From contig CAKPEZ010000009.1 in NCBI GenBank assembly GCA_934149465.1, forward strand, positions 1 to 22,903: a DNA stretch of 22,903 nt, in the 5' to 3' direction. Numbering within the stretch: the first letter of the stretch is position 1; each line of letters opens with the position of its first letter. The translations under genes and the position numbers were made by a program. Source of the DNA: an uncultured Bacilli bacterium (GTDB lineage: Bacteria; Bacillota_I; Bacilli_A; RF39; UBA660). This document shows, one piece after another, positions 5,960 through 14,747 of this stretch. A model generated the notes under the pieces. It had not been told where the DNA came from, did not search any database, and was given only the letters and a program-made list of their open reading frames with translations.

Positions 5960-6956
5960 ATTTATTTTTTTTGATCCACTCAACAGTATCTTTTATTGTG
6001 TTTTTCATATTTCTATTTTTAAAATTTAACTTTTCCTTAGCCTTTGCATTACTAAAATTAGAATTAGATGATAAAGTATATAGAGAATATTTTGTAAAAA
6101 GTGGTGTTTGTTTTTTTAAATTATAATATATTTCAAATAAAGGGGCTATTAATTTTGCTAATCCAATTGGTAATACAAATTTGATTCTTTTTCTTCCTAC
6201 CGTATCGCAAATTAAATCAGCTAATTTTTTAATTGTTATATACTCATTAGATAAGATATAACATTCACCCTTAATACCATTTTTACAAGCACTAATAACA
6301 CCATCTGCTACATCTCTAACATCAACAAAATCATATCCTCCTCTTACACAAGCAAAAAGCTTACCACTTGATATTTCTTTTACCAATTGAGTTAAATGAC
6401 TATTACCAAAATCATTTGGACCTATAATACCTGATGGATGAATAATGCAAGCATTCAAATTTTTATTTTGTACAGCATCCATAACATATTTGGCGGCTTC
6501 TGCCTTTGTTTTCGCATATAATCCTTCAACTTTATCAGGATCAAAGTCATATGTTTCTGTTATTAAACCATTGTTCTTTTTTTCTGGAATCGCATGAACA
6601 CTGCTAATATATATAAGTTTTGCTTTTGTCTTTAAAACTTTGGCTACTATATTTTTAGTACCATTAACATTAACATTATAAACAAATGAATTATATTGTG
6701 ATTTTATATATACAACTGCCGCACAATGAATTACAAATACCATTTTACCATCTATATTTTCAAAGATAGTTGATAAAGATTCTTTTTTAGTAACATCTCC
6801 ATAATATATTTTACATTTTAAATCATCTAATGATTTTATGGGATCATCTTTTAAAACCAAAGCTCTAATTTCACTTTCACCATCTTGATTTAATTTTCTT
6901 ATAATATTATTCCCCAAAAATCCTGTTGCTCCCGTTATTATAAAAACTTTTTGCAC
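5958..6956 (-). CDS. extended SDR-family NAD(P)-dependent epimerase/dehydrogenase
   Basis: Rossmann-fold enzyme of the extended short-chain dehydrogenase/reductase class, close in pattern to NAD-dependent epimerases and 3-beta-HSD-like reductases. The nucleotide-binding motif TGATGFLG is at the very N-terminus, ISSVHA carries the catalytic Ser region, and YAKTK is the YxxxK catalytic pair. HPSGIIGP and FVDVRDVADGV are further family landmarks. I chose the GTG at 6956 (332 residues) because AGGTGA lies 7 nt before it and the protein then starts MQKVFIITGATG, as usual for the family. An ATG at 7022 would add 22 residues but has no Shine-Dalgarno. It is the third gene of the ASCH-NUDIX-SDR operon. 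Substrate unknown; a sugar-nucleotide or isoprenoid-type substrate is only a guess. Confidence 0.85.
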   Translation of the reverse strand: MQKVFIITGATGFLGNNIIRKLNQDGESEIRALVLKDDPIKSLDDLKCKIYYGDVTKKESLSTIFENIDGKMVFVIHCAAVVYIKSQYNSFVYNVNVNGTKNIVAKVLKTKAKLIYISSVHAIPEKKNNGLITETYDFDPDKVEGLYAKTKAEAAKYVMDAVQNKNLNACIIHPSGIIGPNDFGNSHLTQLVKEISSGKLFACVRGGYDFVDVRDVADGVISACKNGIKGECYILSNEYITIKKLADLICDTVGRKRIKFVLPIGLAKLIAPLFEIYYNLKKQTPLFTKYSLYTLSSNSNFSNAKAKEKLNFKNRNMKNTIKDTVEWIKKNK

Positions 6957-7034
6957 AACTTTTTCACCTACCGTTTCATCTCTTTTAAATAATTTTATTT
7001 TTTTACCTCTATATTGTACCATAATTTTGCTTTT

Positions 7035-7481
7035 TTATTCTGATAATACATACCCTAATTTTTCTAATTCTAGTATAGCAATTTGAGATAAATCTTTTTT
7101 AGATAGTTTATTAATTTCAAAGATGTCTGCACCTTTAGAATCGTCGTTTCTTTCATCTATATTTATATTCTTTTTAATGTTATTTTTATAATCTAATATT
7201 TTAAAGAATATCCCAATATGATGGACCTCTACTCTATCATCATCATTTTTCCAAGTAAAGGTTACTGAATCAGAATCAAATAAACTATATTTTAATAGTT
7301 CTATTCCTACTTCTTCTTTTAATTCTCTTTTTAGGGCATCTTCTACTTTTTCTCCAAATTCAATAGTACCTCCTGGTAAATCTAGTTTTTCATCATAAGG
7401 TCCACCATATTTTTTGATAAGTAAAATATTATCATTTTTTATTATTAATCCATATACTCCTAAGTGTTTATATTTTTTCAT
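7035..7481 (-). CDS. NUDIX hydrolase
   Basis: 148 residues. The NUDIX box is complete: G-x5-E-x7-REL-x-EE-x-G-I in the stretch GGTIEFGEKVEDALKREL followed by KEEVGI (about residues 37-60), so the metal-binding glutamates are present and the enzyme should hydrolyse a nucleoside diphosphate-X compound. The upstream LDLPGG is also typical. Its ATG overlaps the stop codon of the ASCH gene (ATGA, 7481-7478), indicating coupling. The first 20 residues (LGVYGLIIKNDNILLIKK) form the usual strand pair. Which substrate is cleaved cannot be read from the sequence; its partner, an ASCH (RNA-binding-like) protein, hints at a nucleotide or RNA-cap/modified-nucleotide link. Confidence 0.9.
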   Translation of the reverse strand: MKKYKHLGVYGLIIKNDNILLIKKYGGPYDEKLDLPGGTIEFGEKVEDALKRELKEEVGIELLKYSLFDSDSVTFTWKNDDDRVEVHHIGIFFKILDYKNNIKKNINIDERNDDSKGADIFEINKLSKKDLSQIAILELEKLGYVLSE

Positions 7482-7879
7482 TTATTTTCTCCTTCGTAAT
7501 TCCAAATATTTAGCTTTCCCTTAGCTTTTATTGGTTTTATAGGCTTTATATCACTTAATATCCAAGCATATCGTCCTTTTTCGTATAATCCAAGATTATA
7601 TTCTTGTTTATCTTTCTTTATTTTAGCAAGAAATTCTTCATCCATATATATACAGTCTATAAGATTAGCTTTACATATTATATAGCCATAACTAGGTGTT
7701 ATATTCTTAGAAAGCTCTATAACGTACTTGTTATTAAGAAATTCTTTTGCAAAAGTTTTTCCACTAACGTGAATATATATTTCTCCTCTATAATTTGTCT
7801 TAAAGCTTCTAGTTTCGATTTTTTTAAATTTATCTTTGATTAAAGTTGCAAATGGTTCTTTAATACTAATTACTTTCAT
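7478..7879 (-). CDS. ASCH domain protein
   Basis: 133 residues, essentially one ASCH domain (PUA-like beta barrel, proposed to bind RNA). Landmarks are SIKEPFATLIKDKFKKIETR at the N-terminus, TNYRGEIYIHVSGK (about 28-41), a central YGYIICKANLIDC strand pair and the C-terminal GRYAWILSDIKPI. First gene of a three-gene minus-strand operon. GGGAGAA lies 6 nt upstream of the ATG, and an extended -10 lies at 7908-7900. ASCH proteins occur as translation or RNA-modification factors and some have nuclease or amidohydrolase activity; nothing here discriminates. Confidence 0.85.
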   Translation of the reverse strand: MKVISIKEPFATLIKDKFKKIETRSFKTNYRGEIYIHVSGKTFAKEFLNNKYVIELSKNITPSYGYIICKANLIDCIYMDEEFLAKIKKDKQEYNLGLYEKGRYAWILSDIKPIKPIKAKGKLNIWNYEGENK

Positions 7880-7899
7880 AAAAGTTTCTCCCTTATTTC

Positions 7900-7908
7900 A
7901 TTATAACA
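7900..7908 (-). promoter_or_regulatory. extended -10 promoter of the ASCH-NUDIX-SDR operon
   Basis: TGTTATAAT on the minus strand, 20 nt before the start codon. No convincing -35 hexamer. Confidence 0.55.
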
Positions 7909-7951
7909 TAATAATTTAATATTATTTCATATTATAATTCTCTTTTTTTAA

Positions 7952-7960
7952 TGATATAAT
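7952..7960 (+). promoter_or_regulatory. extended -10 promoter of the glycosyltransferase gene
   Basis: TGATATAAT, 24 nt before the ATG at 7984; divergent from the operon promoter at 7908-7900. The -35 region is weak. Confidence 0.5.
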
Positions 7961-7983
7961 TATTTTATAAAGGAGAATAACTG

Positions 7984-9159
7984 ATGAAAAAGAAAATTAC
8001 GATTGGGCTTTTTAATGATAGCTTTTTTCCTTTAACAGATGGTGTTATTAATGTAGTAGATAATTATGCTAAAGTGTTATCAAAAAAAGCTAATGTTATT
8101 GTATTTGTTCCTGGATATTCTAAAAGCATTTTTGATGATAAATATCTTCCTTATAAAGTAGTTAGATGTAATTCAGTAAAGTTATTTTTTTTAGATTATT
8201 CTCTTCCCCTTTCTAATATTGATATTAATTTTCTTAGAAAATTAAATAAATATCACTTAGATATTGTACATATTCATTCTCCATTTTCACTTGGAATTAC
8301 TGGAATTAAGTATGCTAAAAAGCATAATATTCCTTGTATAGCTACTATGCATTCGCAGTTTAAAAAAGATTTTTTTAGAGCAACCAAGTCAGAAAAAATG
8401 AGTAATTTCTTATTAAAAAAGATAATCAAAGTATTTAATAAGTGTGATGAATGTTTTGCCGTTAATGATGAAGTAGCACGCATTTTTTATGAAGAATATC
8501 ATTATAAAAAGTATCCTTTGGTTATGAATAACGCTACTGATATTTTGCCCGTAAAAAATGAAGTAGATGCTAGAAAATATATAGATAATAAGCATAATAT
8601 AAATCATAGTGATAAAGTATTTTTGTTTGTTGGAAGAATTAACTTATTAAAAAACATCTTGTTTATAGTAGATTCTTTAAAGATTTTAAAAGAAAAAAGA
8701 CCTAAATTAAAGTTTAAAATGTTATATGTAGGAAGTGGCCAAGATGAAAGCAAATTAGCTTCATATATAAAAATGTGTAAATTAGAAGATGAGATAATAT
8801 TATGTGGAAAGATTACTGATAGATATGAACTTGCTTGTTATTATAAAAGAAGTGATCTATTCTTATTTCCTTCTTACTATGATGCTTCATCAATTGTACA
8901 AATCGAAGCTGCTTCACAAAAGACTCCGACTATTTTTTTAGAAAATTCTGCTACTTCTGCTAATATAATAGATAATGTTAATGGATATATTTCTAAAAAC
9001 TCTAAAGAAGATTATTGTAATAAAATAATAGAAGCATTAGAAAATAAAAAAGAATATAAAAATATTTGTGAAAATGCTTTTAATGATTTATATAAAACTT
9101 GGGATCTTCAAGTTGAAAAAATGTATCAAGAATATCTAAAGTTAATTAATCAAAAATAA
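7984..9159 (+). CDS. GT4-family glycosyltransferase
   Basis: 391 residues with the GT-B architecture of family GT4. The N-terminal acceptor domain begins IGLFNDSFFPLTDGVINVV, the usual start of glycolipid-forming GT4 enzymes (the monoglucosyl-diacylglycerol synthase type), and contains DIVHIHSPFSLG and ATMHSQF. The C-terminal donor domain has VFLFVGRINLLKN (about 213-225), LYVGSGQDESKL, a switched ILCGKITDRYELACYY and FLFPSYYDASSIVQIEAASQ. In that last stretch the common FPSxxEGFG is replaced by FPSYYDASS, and one catalytic glutamate remains in IEAAS. A membrane-surface role in making glycolipid anchors is likely from the family, not proven. AGGAGA precedes the ATG by 7 nt. No clear terminator lies in 9160-9234, where it meets the ABC-F gene head-on. 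Confidence 0.85.
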   Translation: MKKKITIGLFNDSFFPLTDGVINVVDNYAKVLSKKANVIVFVPGYSKSIFDDKYLPYKVVRCNSVKLFFLDYSLPLSNIDINFLRKLNKYHLDIVHIHSPFSLGITGIKYAKKHNIPCIATMHSQFKKDFFRATKSEKMSNFLLKKIIKVFNKCDECFAVNDEVARIFYEEYHYKKYPLVMNNATDILPVKNEVDARKYIDNKHNINHSDKVFLFVGRINLLKNILFIVDSLKILKEKRPKLKFKMLYVGSGQDESKLASYIKMCKLEDEIILCGKITDRYELACYYKRSDLFLFPSYYDASSIVQIEAASQKTPTIFLENSATSANIIDNVNGYISKNSKEDYCNKIIEALENKKEYKNICENAFNDLYKTWDLQVEKMYQEYLKLINQK

Positions 9160-9234
9160 AATATTATTATTTATCATATTTATAAAGTTAATTGTTAATG
9201 TAGATATCCTAAACAAATAATTTAAAAGTTAAAG

Positions 9235-11103
9235 TTACATATCTTTAGTAAGAAAATACCACTTGTTAGTATTTTCTTCTATTTTCTTATTAACAAGTTC
9301 GATTTCTTCTTCTATTTTTTTATATTTATTAGCGTCTAAATAAACTTCTTCTTTTAAGAGTTCTCCATTTAGATCCTGAAGATTCTTAGTTAGTTTATCA
9401 AGATTATTCTCTATTTTATTTATTTCTTTTTTTAAGTTATAAGGAAGAATCTCTTTACTAGGTTCTTTCTTTTTTAAGTTTAGAGAACTTACATTTTTAT
9501 TAAGTTCTCTTTTTTCTAGATATTCTTTATAACCATAATTATAAAAATGTCCTTCTTTATTTTCAAGAACTAATAATTTATTACAAACTCTATTAATAAG
9601 ATAACGATCATGGCTTACGATGATAAGAGTTCCTAAATAATCTTTAAGCATTTTTTCAATAGTATCTTTATTAATTATATCTAAATGATTAGTAGGTTCA
9701 TCTAGAATTAAAACATTCGGATTAGTATAGAGAATCTTACAAAGACTTACTCTTACTCTTTCTCCTCCAGATAAATTTTCAATCTTAGTAAAGACGCTAT
9801 CGCCTCTAAATTCAAATGCTCCTAAAAGGTTTCTTATTTCACTAGAACTCATAAGAGGAAAAGCATTAGCAATCTCATCATAAACAGTATTGTTCTTATT
9901 TAAATTTTCTAATTGCTGAGAAAAATAACCAATATTAGTATTTTCCCCAAATGTAACTTTTCCTCCTAATGAGTTTATTTGTCCTATAAGTGTTTTAACT
10001 AAAGTACTTTTGCCACTACCGTTTTCTCCAATAATTCCAAGCTTATCCCCTCTTTCAAGTTTCAATGATAGCTTGCAAAGAACATTATTATCATATCCAA
10101 TAGATAAATCTTTAACTTTAAGAACTTCCCTATAACTATTTTGAAGAGGCTTCATCTTCATTCTAAATGTTCTATTATCAAAAGTAACAGGCTTTTCTAT
10201 AATATTCATCTTTTCTATTTGCTTAAGTCTTGACATTGCCATTTTAGCCTTAGTTGGTTTGTATCTAAATCTTTCTATTACTTGAGTTAATCTTTTTATT
10301 TCTTTCTGCTGAAATTCATAATCTTTTAATTCTTTTTGATAATTTATCTCTCTTTGCTTAATAAAGTTTGAATAATTTCCTGTGTATCTAGTTAAAAAGC
10401 CATATTCTATATAGTAAATAACATTACAAATCTTATCCATAAACATTCGATCGTGGCTTACAATAATAAGTGAATTTTTATAATTAACTAAATACTCTTC
10501 TAACCATTCGATACTTGAAATATCCAAATGGTTAGTTGGTTCATCTAAAATAAGTAAATCTGGTTTAGAAAGAAGTAATTTTATTAAAGAAATTCTAGTT
10601 AACTGACCACCAGAAAAATCTTTTAACTTCTTGTCTTTATCTAAAGAAGAAAAACCAAATTTTTTAAGAGCATTTTCATATTCTTTTTGATATTTATATC
10701 CTCCTTGATATTCATAATCTAAAAGACACTGATTATATTCATTAATAATATTTTCTTCATAATTGTTACTCATCTTCTCTTCTAATTCTTGAAGTTTCTT
10801 TTCTAAAAAAATTATTTTAGGATAAGCACTTTTTATATAATCAACCATCTTCATATTCGGATCTTCTAAATTATTTTGTTTAACATAGCCAATCTTAAAG
10901 TCATGCGAATTTTCTATTATTAACTTATCATAACCATCTTCTAATTGATATTCTCCAATAATTGCTTTTAATAAAGAAGATTTCCCAGCTCCATTTCTAC
11001 CAACTATTCCAATTTTTTCATGATCTTTTACTACAAAATTAATATTTTCTAAAATAGCATTTTTCCCAAGAGTAAGACTTCCGTTTTGAATTTTAAAATA
11101 CAT
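9235..11103 (-). CDS. ABC-F family ATPase (ribosome-associated)
   Basis: 622 residues, two ABC ATPase domains in one chain and no membrane segment, the ABC-F pattern. First domain: Walker A GRNGAGKS (35-42), signature FSGGQ (163-167), Walker B with DEPTNHLD (187-194). Second domain: GENGSGKST (359-367), LSGGE (444-448), DEPTNHLD (468-475). The linker at about 240-310 is the charged helical hairpin that reaches the ribosomal P-site region in this family, and the last 80 residues are a coiled-coil extension. ABC-F proteins rescue or tune translating ribosomes; some give antibiotic resistance. The housekeeping setting and lack of a leader attenuator favour a translation factor (YdiF/Uup type) rather than resistance. 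GGTGAT lies 7-8 nt upstream of the ATG. Confidence 0.93.
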   Translation of the reverse strand: MYFKIQNGSLTLGKNAILENINFVVKDHEKIGIVGRNGAGKSSLLKAIIGEYQLEDGYDKLIIENSHDFKIGYVKQNNLEDPNMKMVDYIKSAYPKIIFLEKKLQELEEKMSNNYEENIINEYNQCLLDYEYQGGYKYQKEYENALKKFGFSSLDKDKKLKDFSGGQLTRISLIKLLLSKPDLLILDEPTNHLDISSIEWLEEYLVNYKNSLIIVSHDRMFMDKICNVIYYIEYGFLTRYTGNYSNFIKQREINYQKELKDYEFQQKEIKRLTQVIERFRYKPTKAKMAMSRLKQIEKMNIIEKPVTFDNRTFRMKMKPLQNSYREVLKVKDLSIGYDNNVLCKLSLKLERGDKLGIIGENGSGKSTLVKTLIGQINSLGGKVTFGENTNIGYFSQQLENLNKNNTVYDEIANAFPLMSSSEIRNLLGAFEFRGDSVFTKIENLSGGERVRVSLCKILYTNPNVLILDEPTNHLDIINKDTIEKMLKDYLGTLIIVSHDRYLINRVCNKLLVLENKEGHFYNYGYKEYLEKRELNKNVSSLNLKKKEPSKEILPYNLKKEINKIENNLDKLTKNLQDLNGELLKEEVYLDANKYKKIEEEIELVNKKIEENTNKWYFLTKDM

Positions 11104-11136
11104 AAGAATATCACCATATAATATTTTATCATAAAA

Positions 11137-11163
11137 AGAAAAAATAATCTTTTTAAAGATTAT
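11137..11163 (-). terminator. intrinsic terminator over the stop codon of the membrane-anchored protein
   Basis: An 8-bp stem ATAATCTT/AAGATTAT (11144-11151 with 11156-11163) with the stop codon in its loop, followed on the minus strand by six T. It separates this gene from the ABC-F gene, so the latter needs its own start within about 40 bp. Confidence 0.7.
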
Positions 11164-12343
11164 CTTTATCTTGATTTTTATTATTAAATCTAAAGCTTTC
11201 TACTAATCTAAGTGCAGCATTATCTATAGTGCGAGAACCATCTTGTGAATTAGATATTACTAAAATAGCTTCTTTATCCCCAAGTACATAATATCTAGTA
11301 ATAAAATTATTTGATTCTTTATCTATGAAGCGGTATCCACAAACTGGAAGATCATTTATTGTTCTAAAGTGTTCTATCTCTAAAGTAACATTTGTATATT
11401 TGGCAGCATCTTCTTTAATGTTTTTATCTAGAACAGCAATCATTTTATCTGAATCTTCTGAAGAAGATCCAAAAGAATAATAATTTATTGTTATGTAATT
11501 AGGATACTCTTTTTCAGTATTAGGAATATCCATATACATCCCATCATATTCTTCTTCATCGCCCTCTATAACCTTATCGTTTCTAACAAAGCCATTCATT
11601 GTTCTATAAGTTCCAAAATCTTTTTCATAAGTTAATTCTAAATTAATTCCTATTTGTCCTTTTATATCATTATAAGCATCCATTACATCTTCTTCAAAAA
11701 AGCATAAATTATTATCTCTTATTTCCCAATCATTAGAATAATTATTTAAGAAAATAAGTAATTGATCTACTTTTTCTAAAGTACTAAAAGATTGAGTCAT
11801 ATAATCATCAATTATTTCTAGTTCATCTTCATAATTAAACTCTTCTTTTAAAAGATTATAGTATATATCTATATAATAAGTGTCTAATTTTAAATCACTA
11901 ATATAAGAATCTATTTTATTAGATGTAGCAAATTCTTTTAGCTCGTCATCTATTTTGTATAATTTCTTCATCTGATTTTTTAGATATTCTCTAGAATCAG
12001 CAAAGTTTTTATCTTTTTGATAATTTTCATGACTTAGAATATTATCAAGGGCTTCTTTTTCAATTACTGTATCCATTTCCCTATCTAACGTATAAAAGTC
12101 TAGTAAATAACTTTTAACAGCTTTTTCTACCTTCTTATAATCTTGTTTAGTAACAGTCCCATTTAAATGCTTTTGAAACTCTTCATCTTCTAAATCAAAT
12201 TTTTCATTATAATTATTTGTTAAGTCTGTTATTTCTTTCTTTAAAAGCTCTTCTTGATAAAGATCAAGTCCAACAGAAATAACAAGAAATCCAATAAAAC
12301 CAGATACCAATATTGCAAGTAGCATTAAAATTTTCTTAAACAT
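11153..12343 (-). CDS. membrane-anchored protein of unknown function
   Basis: 396 residues. Residues about 5-25 (ILMLLAILVSGFIGFLVISV) are a single membrane segment or uncleaved signal; there is no lipobox cysteine. The rest is outside by the positive-inside rule: a long acidic helical part (about 30-215) with many Leu, Tyr, Asp and Glu, then a strand-rich part (about 235-385) that contains NYITINYYSFGSSSED and ends AALRLVESFRF. I do not recognise a family. GAGGTGA lies 8 nt before the ATG, and the promoter at 12394-12365 is strong, so it is its own transcript between proS and the ABC-F gene. Its base composition fits the neighbours. Confidence 0.8.
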   Translation of the reverse strand: MFKKILMLLAILVSGFIGFLVISVGLDLYQEELLKKEITDLTNNYNEKFDLEDEEFQKHLNGTVTKQDYKKVEKAVKSYLLDFYTLDREMDTVIEKEALDNILSHENYQKDKNFADSREYLKNQMKKLYKIDDELKEFATSNKIDSYISDLKLDTYYIDIYYNLLKEEFNYEDELEIIDDYMTQSFSTLEKVDQLLIFLNNYSNDWEIRDNNLCFFEEDVMDAYNDIKGQIGINLELTYEKDFGTYRTMNGFVRNDKVIEGDEEEYDGMYMDIPNTEKEYPNYITINYYSFGSSSEDSDKMIAVLDKNIKEDAAKYTNVTLEIEHFRTINDLPVCGYRFIDKESNNFITRYYVLGDKEAILVISNSQDGSRTIDNAALRLVESFRFNNKNQDKDNL

Positions 12344-12364
12344 CTTTTGTTCACCTCTTATTTA

Positions 12365-12394
12365 CTTATAATATAACTATATCATAAATGTCAA
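12365..12394 (-). promoter_or_regulatory. promoter of the membrane-anchored protein
   Basis: TTGACA (12394-12389), an 18-bp spacer and TATAAG (12370-12365). The -35 box grows directly out of the U-tract of the proS terminator. Confidence 0.65.
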
Positions 12395-12418
12395 AAAAAA
12401 TCTACATTTGTAGATTTT
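12393..12418 (-). terminator. proS intrinsic terminator
   Basis: A 9-bp stem AAAATCTAC/GTAGATTTT (12397-12405 with 12410-12418), a 4-nt loop and eight T on the minus strand. The stem starts inside the proS stop codon. Confidence 0.85.
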
Positions 12419-13847
12419 AATATTGGATTCCCCATATAACCATTTTTGTTGCCTTTTTACCACAGCAAACACAAGCGCTATCAAGCTTTTCTTGTTTATC
12501 AGCAAAAGGAATACAACGAGATTTTATTCCTTTTATTTCTTTTATTTTTTCTTCACATGCTTGATCTTCACACCACATAGCTTTTATAAATCCAGGATGA
12601 TTATTAATAATATCTTCCATTTCTTTCAAATTATGAGCTTCATAAGTCATCTCATTACGACGTTTTAGCGCTTTATTATATAAGTTATTTTGAATATCAT
12701 CCATAAGATCTTTAACTTTTATAATAATATCGTCGTTAATAGATATTTTTACTTTCTCTAAAGTATCTCTTCTTACAAGAGTAATTTTTTCTTCTTCTAA
12801 ATCCCTAAGACCAATTTCTATTCTAACAGGAATTCCATTAGTTTCACTTTCAGCAAACTTATAACCAGGGGTATTATCACTATTATCAATATATGCGCTA
12901 ATATTATTTTGTTTTAGCTTTTCTAAGTAATCATTTGCTAAAGAATTAATTCTCTCATCTTTACCAATTGGAATTATCACTACTTTTAAAGGTGCTATTC
13001 TAGGAGGCAAGAGAAGTCCCCTATCATCACTATGAACCATAATTAATGCCCCGATCATTCTAGTACTAGTTCCCCAAGAAGTTTGATAAGCATATTCAAA
13101 TTCATTATTTTTATTTAAAAATTTAATATCATAAGCTTTAGAAAATCTTTGTCCAAAATAATGACTAGTTCCTGATTGAAGCGCTACTCCATTATACATT
13201 AAAGCCTCTATTGTATAAGTATATTCAGCTCCAGCAAATTTCTCTTTCTCTGTTTTTCTTCCAACAATAGATGGAATAGCAAGATATTCATGAAAAAACT
13301 TATTATAAACATTAAGCATATCCAAGGTTTCTTTCTCAGCTTCTTCACTGGTAGCATGAACAGTATGTCCTTCTTGCCATAAAAATTCTCTACTTCTTAA
13401 GAAAGGTCTAGTTTCTTTTTCCCATCTTAAAACGTTGCACCACTGATTATATTTTAATGGTAAATCACGATAAGACTTGATAACAGAAGCATAATAATCA
13501 CTAAATAATGTCTCAGAAGTAGGTCTTATACACATTCTTTCATCTAAAACTTTATTTCCACCACTAGTAACCCACGCTACTTCTGGTGCAAATCCATTTA
13601 TAAGATCGCTTTCTTTCTTTAATAGGTTTTCAGGAATAAGTAAAGGCATATAAACGTTTTTATGTCCTGTTTCTTTAAACATTTTATCCATATTCTTTTG
13701 GATCTCTTCCCATAAAGCATAACCATTGGGTTCTAAAATGATAGATCCTTTTACATTAGAATAAGATGCTAATCTAGCTTCTCTTACAACATCATTATAC
13801 CATTTAGCAAAATCTTCATCTCTTGCAGTTATTGATTTATTTTTCAT
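12417..13847 (-). CDS. proS: prolyl-tRNA synthetase, short archaeal/eukaryotic-type form (ProS3)
   Basis: 476 residues; class II synthetase that charges tRNA-Pro. It is the form without the bacterial editing insertion and with a C-terminal extra domain (ProS type 3). Landmarks: RPTSE (108-112); motif 2 RWEKETRPFLRSREFLWQEG (141-160); TSWGTSTRMIGALIM as motif 3 (256-270); a C-terminal zinc-type module with Cys at 426, 431, 445, 459, 461 and 462; and a terminal Tyr typical of this form. Length equals the family's. AAAGGAT lies about 8 nt before the ATG. Expression is controlled by the T-box leader at 14069-13872, and its promoter is at 14104-14076. Because the type lacks the INS editing domain, Ala-tRNA-Pro would have to be cleared by a separate protein, not seen here. 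Confidence 0.95.
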   Translation of the reverse strand: MKNKSITARDEDFAKWYNDVVREARLASYSNVKGSIILEPNGYALWEEIQKNMDKMFKETGHKNVYMPLLIPENLLKKESDLINGFAPEVAWVTSGGNKVLDERMCIRPTSETLFSDYYASVIKSYRDLPLKYNQWCNVLRWEKETRPFLRSREFLWQEGHTVHATSEEAEKETLDMLNVYNKFFHEYLAIPSIVGRKTEKEKFAGAEYTYTIEALMYNGVALQSGTSHYFGQRFSKAYDIKFLNKNNEFEYAYQTSWGTSTRMIGALIMVHSDDRGLLLPPRIAPLKVVIIPIGKDERINSLANDYLEKLKQNNISAYIDNSDNTPGYKFAESETNGIPVRIEIGLRDLEEEKITLVRRDTLEKVKISINDDIIIKVKDLMDDIQNNLYNKALKRRNEMTYEAHNLKEMEDIINNHPGFIKAMWCEDQACEEKIKEIKGIKSRCIPFADKQEKLDSACVCCGKKATKMVIWGIQY

Positions 13848-13871
13848 TTTTTCAAATCCTTTCTATATAAT

Positions 13872-14069
13872 AAAAAGAATGATACCTAAGGAGCGAAAAA
13901 AACGCGGTACCATCCTTTTTTCTTCTTAATTTAGATAACGGTATTACCGATAAACTTAATAGGTAGGAATTATTAGGCTTTATATTTGAGCTTCCACCAT
14001 CCTCAAAATCGCTTATAATAAAGGTTTCTAATAACGTTTGTCCTAAATCAACGTTTATAAATAAATATA
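13872..14069 (-). ncRNA. T-box leader of proS (proline-specific)
   Basis: From the predicted start near 14069 the leader has: a stem I region with an AAGCGA internal loop and the GGATGGTGGAAGC distal part; a specifier loop reading AATTCCTACC with the Pro codon CCU at 13967-13965 followed by the usual purine A; and the T-box proper GGATGGTACCGCG (13915-13903), which binds the free NCCA end of uncharged tRNA. The terminator pairs 13920-13906 with 13886-13872 over 15 bp (two G-U) and ends in a U-run. Uncharged tRNA-Pro should stabilise the antiterminator and allow proS transcription. The consensus AGGGTGG appears here as AGGATGG. Nothing else lies between proS and the next gene. Confidence 0.93.
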
Positions 14070-14075
14070 TATTTT

Positions 14076-14104
14076 AATATACAATTAAAGAAGAAGCTTG
14101 TCAA
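14076..14104 (-). promoter_or_regulatory. promoter of the proS T-box transcript
   Basis: TTGACA (14104-14099), a 17-bp spacer and TATATT (14081-14076). It lies directly behind the stop codon of the YgjP-like gene (14112), so proS is transcribed independently of the upstream operon. Confidence 0.85.
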
Positions 14105-14111
14105 GTAATTT

Positions 14112-14747
14112 TTATTCTTTTAAAAGCACTTTTACTTTTTTATAGTTTGGCATATATTCTTCAACTATTTGCCAAAAATTCTTACTATGATTAGGTTCTA
14201 TTAAATGGGATAGTTCATGAATAACAACATATTCTAAACAAATAGGCGGATATTTGTAAAGTTCAGTATTAAGTGTAATAACTAAATCTTTAGTATTACA
14301 TACGCCCCATCTAGTCTTCATTTTTCTTAATCTTAACGATGGATAAGGAATATTTTCTTTAAAAAGTTTATATTCCTCATCCAAACATTTTTTAAATAAT
14401 ACTTTCATCTCTTTATTAAGAGATTTATTTAAAGATAGATCATCTTTTACAAAAATATAATTATCTCTATATTCTATTTTTTCAAAACTATTAGAATAAA
14501 TAACATTATATGTATTTCCTAAGATCTTTACTTGATTATTATCAAGTTTTCTTTTAATTTTTTTATCTAGCATTCTATCAATCGAAGAACGATTACTTTC
14601 AATTAATGAAGATATATATTTATTACTTACGATAATATTAGTATTAATTACTATCTTTAAATCATCGCTTACTCTAATATAAGAGTTTTTTATTCTTTTT
14701 TTATTAATTATTACGGGGTAATCATTATCAAGATAACTATATAGCAT
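14112..14747 (-). CDS. YgjP-like (DUF45/WLM) zinc metallopeptidase
   Basis: 211 residues. The zinc site is complete: HELSH (177-181) with the third ligand in NH at 187, preceded by the family's RWGVC (146-150) and the LEYVVIHE lead-in. These proteins are cytosolic putative metalloproteases of the DUF45/M48-like group with undefined substrates; the N-terminal 90 residues form the usual strand-rich lead domain. The ATG shares one base with the stop codon of the DUF2207 gene (TAATG at 14749-14745), so it is translationally coupled as the last gene of the lemA-DUF2207-ygjP operon. The proS promoter begins just after its end. Confidence 0.88.
   Translation of the reverse strand: MLYSYLDNDYPVIINKKRIKNSYIRVSDDLKIVINTNIIVSNKYISSLIESNRSSIDRMLDKKIKRKLDNNQVKILGNTYNVIYSNSFEKIEYRDNYIFVKDDLSLNKSLNKEMKVLFKKCLDEEYKLFKENIPYPSLRLRKMKTRWGVCNTKDLVITLNTELYKYPPICLEYVVIHELSHLIEPNHSKNFWQIVEEYMPNYKKVKVLLKE

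Noticed and set aside
9160..9234. Terminator between the convergent GT4 and ABC-F genes
   Set aside because: Only AT-rich sequence with short weak stems; nothing convincing.
12423..12668. 81-codon plus-strand frame and similar frames at 7604-7843, 14849-15058, 17552-17842, 18237-18503, 19228-19416 and 20601-20801
   Set aside because: All are antisense to well-supported genes, show shadow-type composition and lack start signals.
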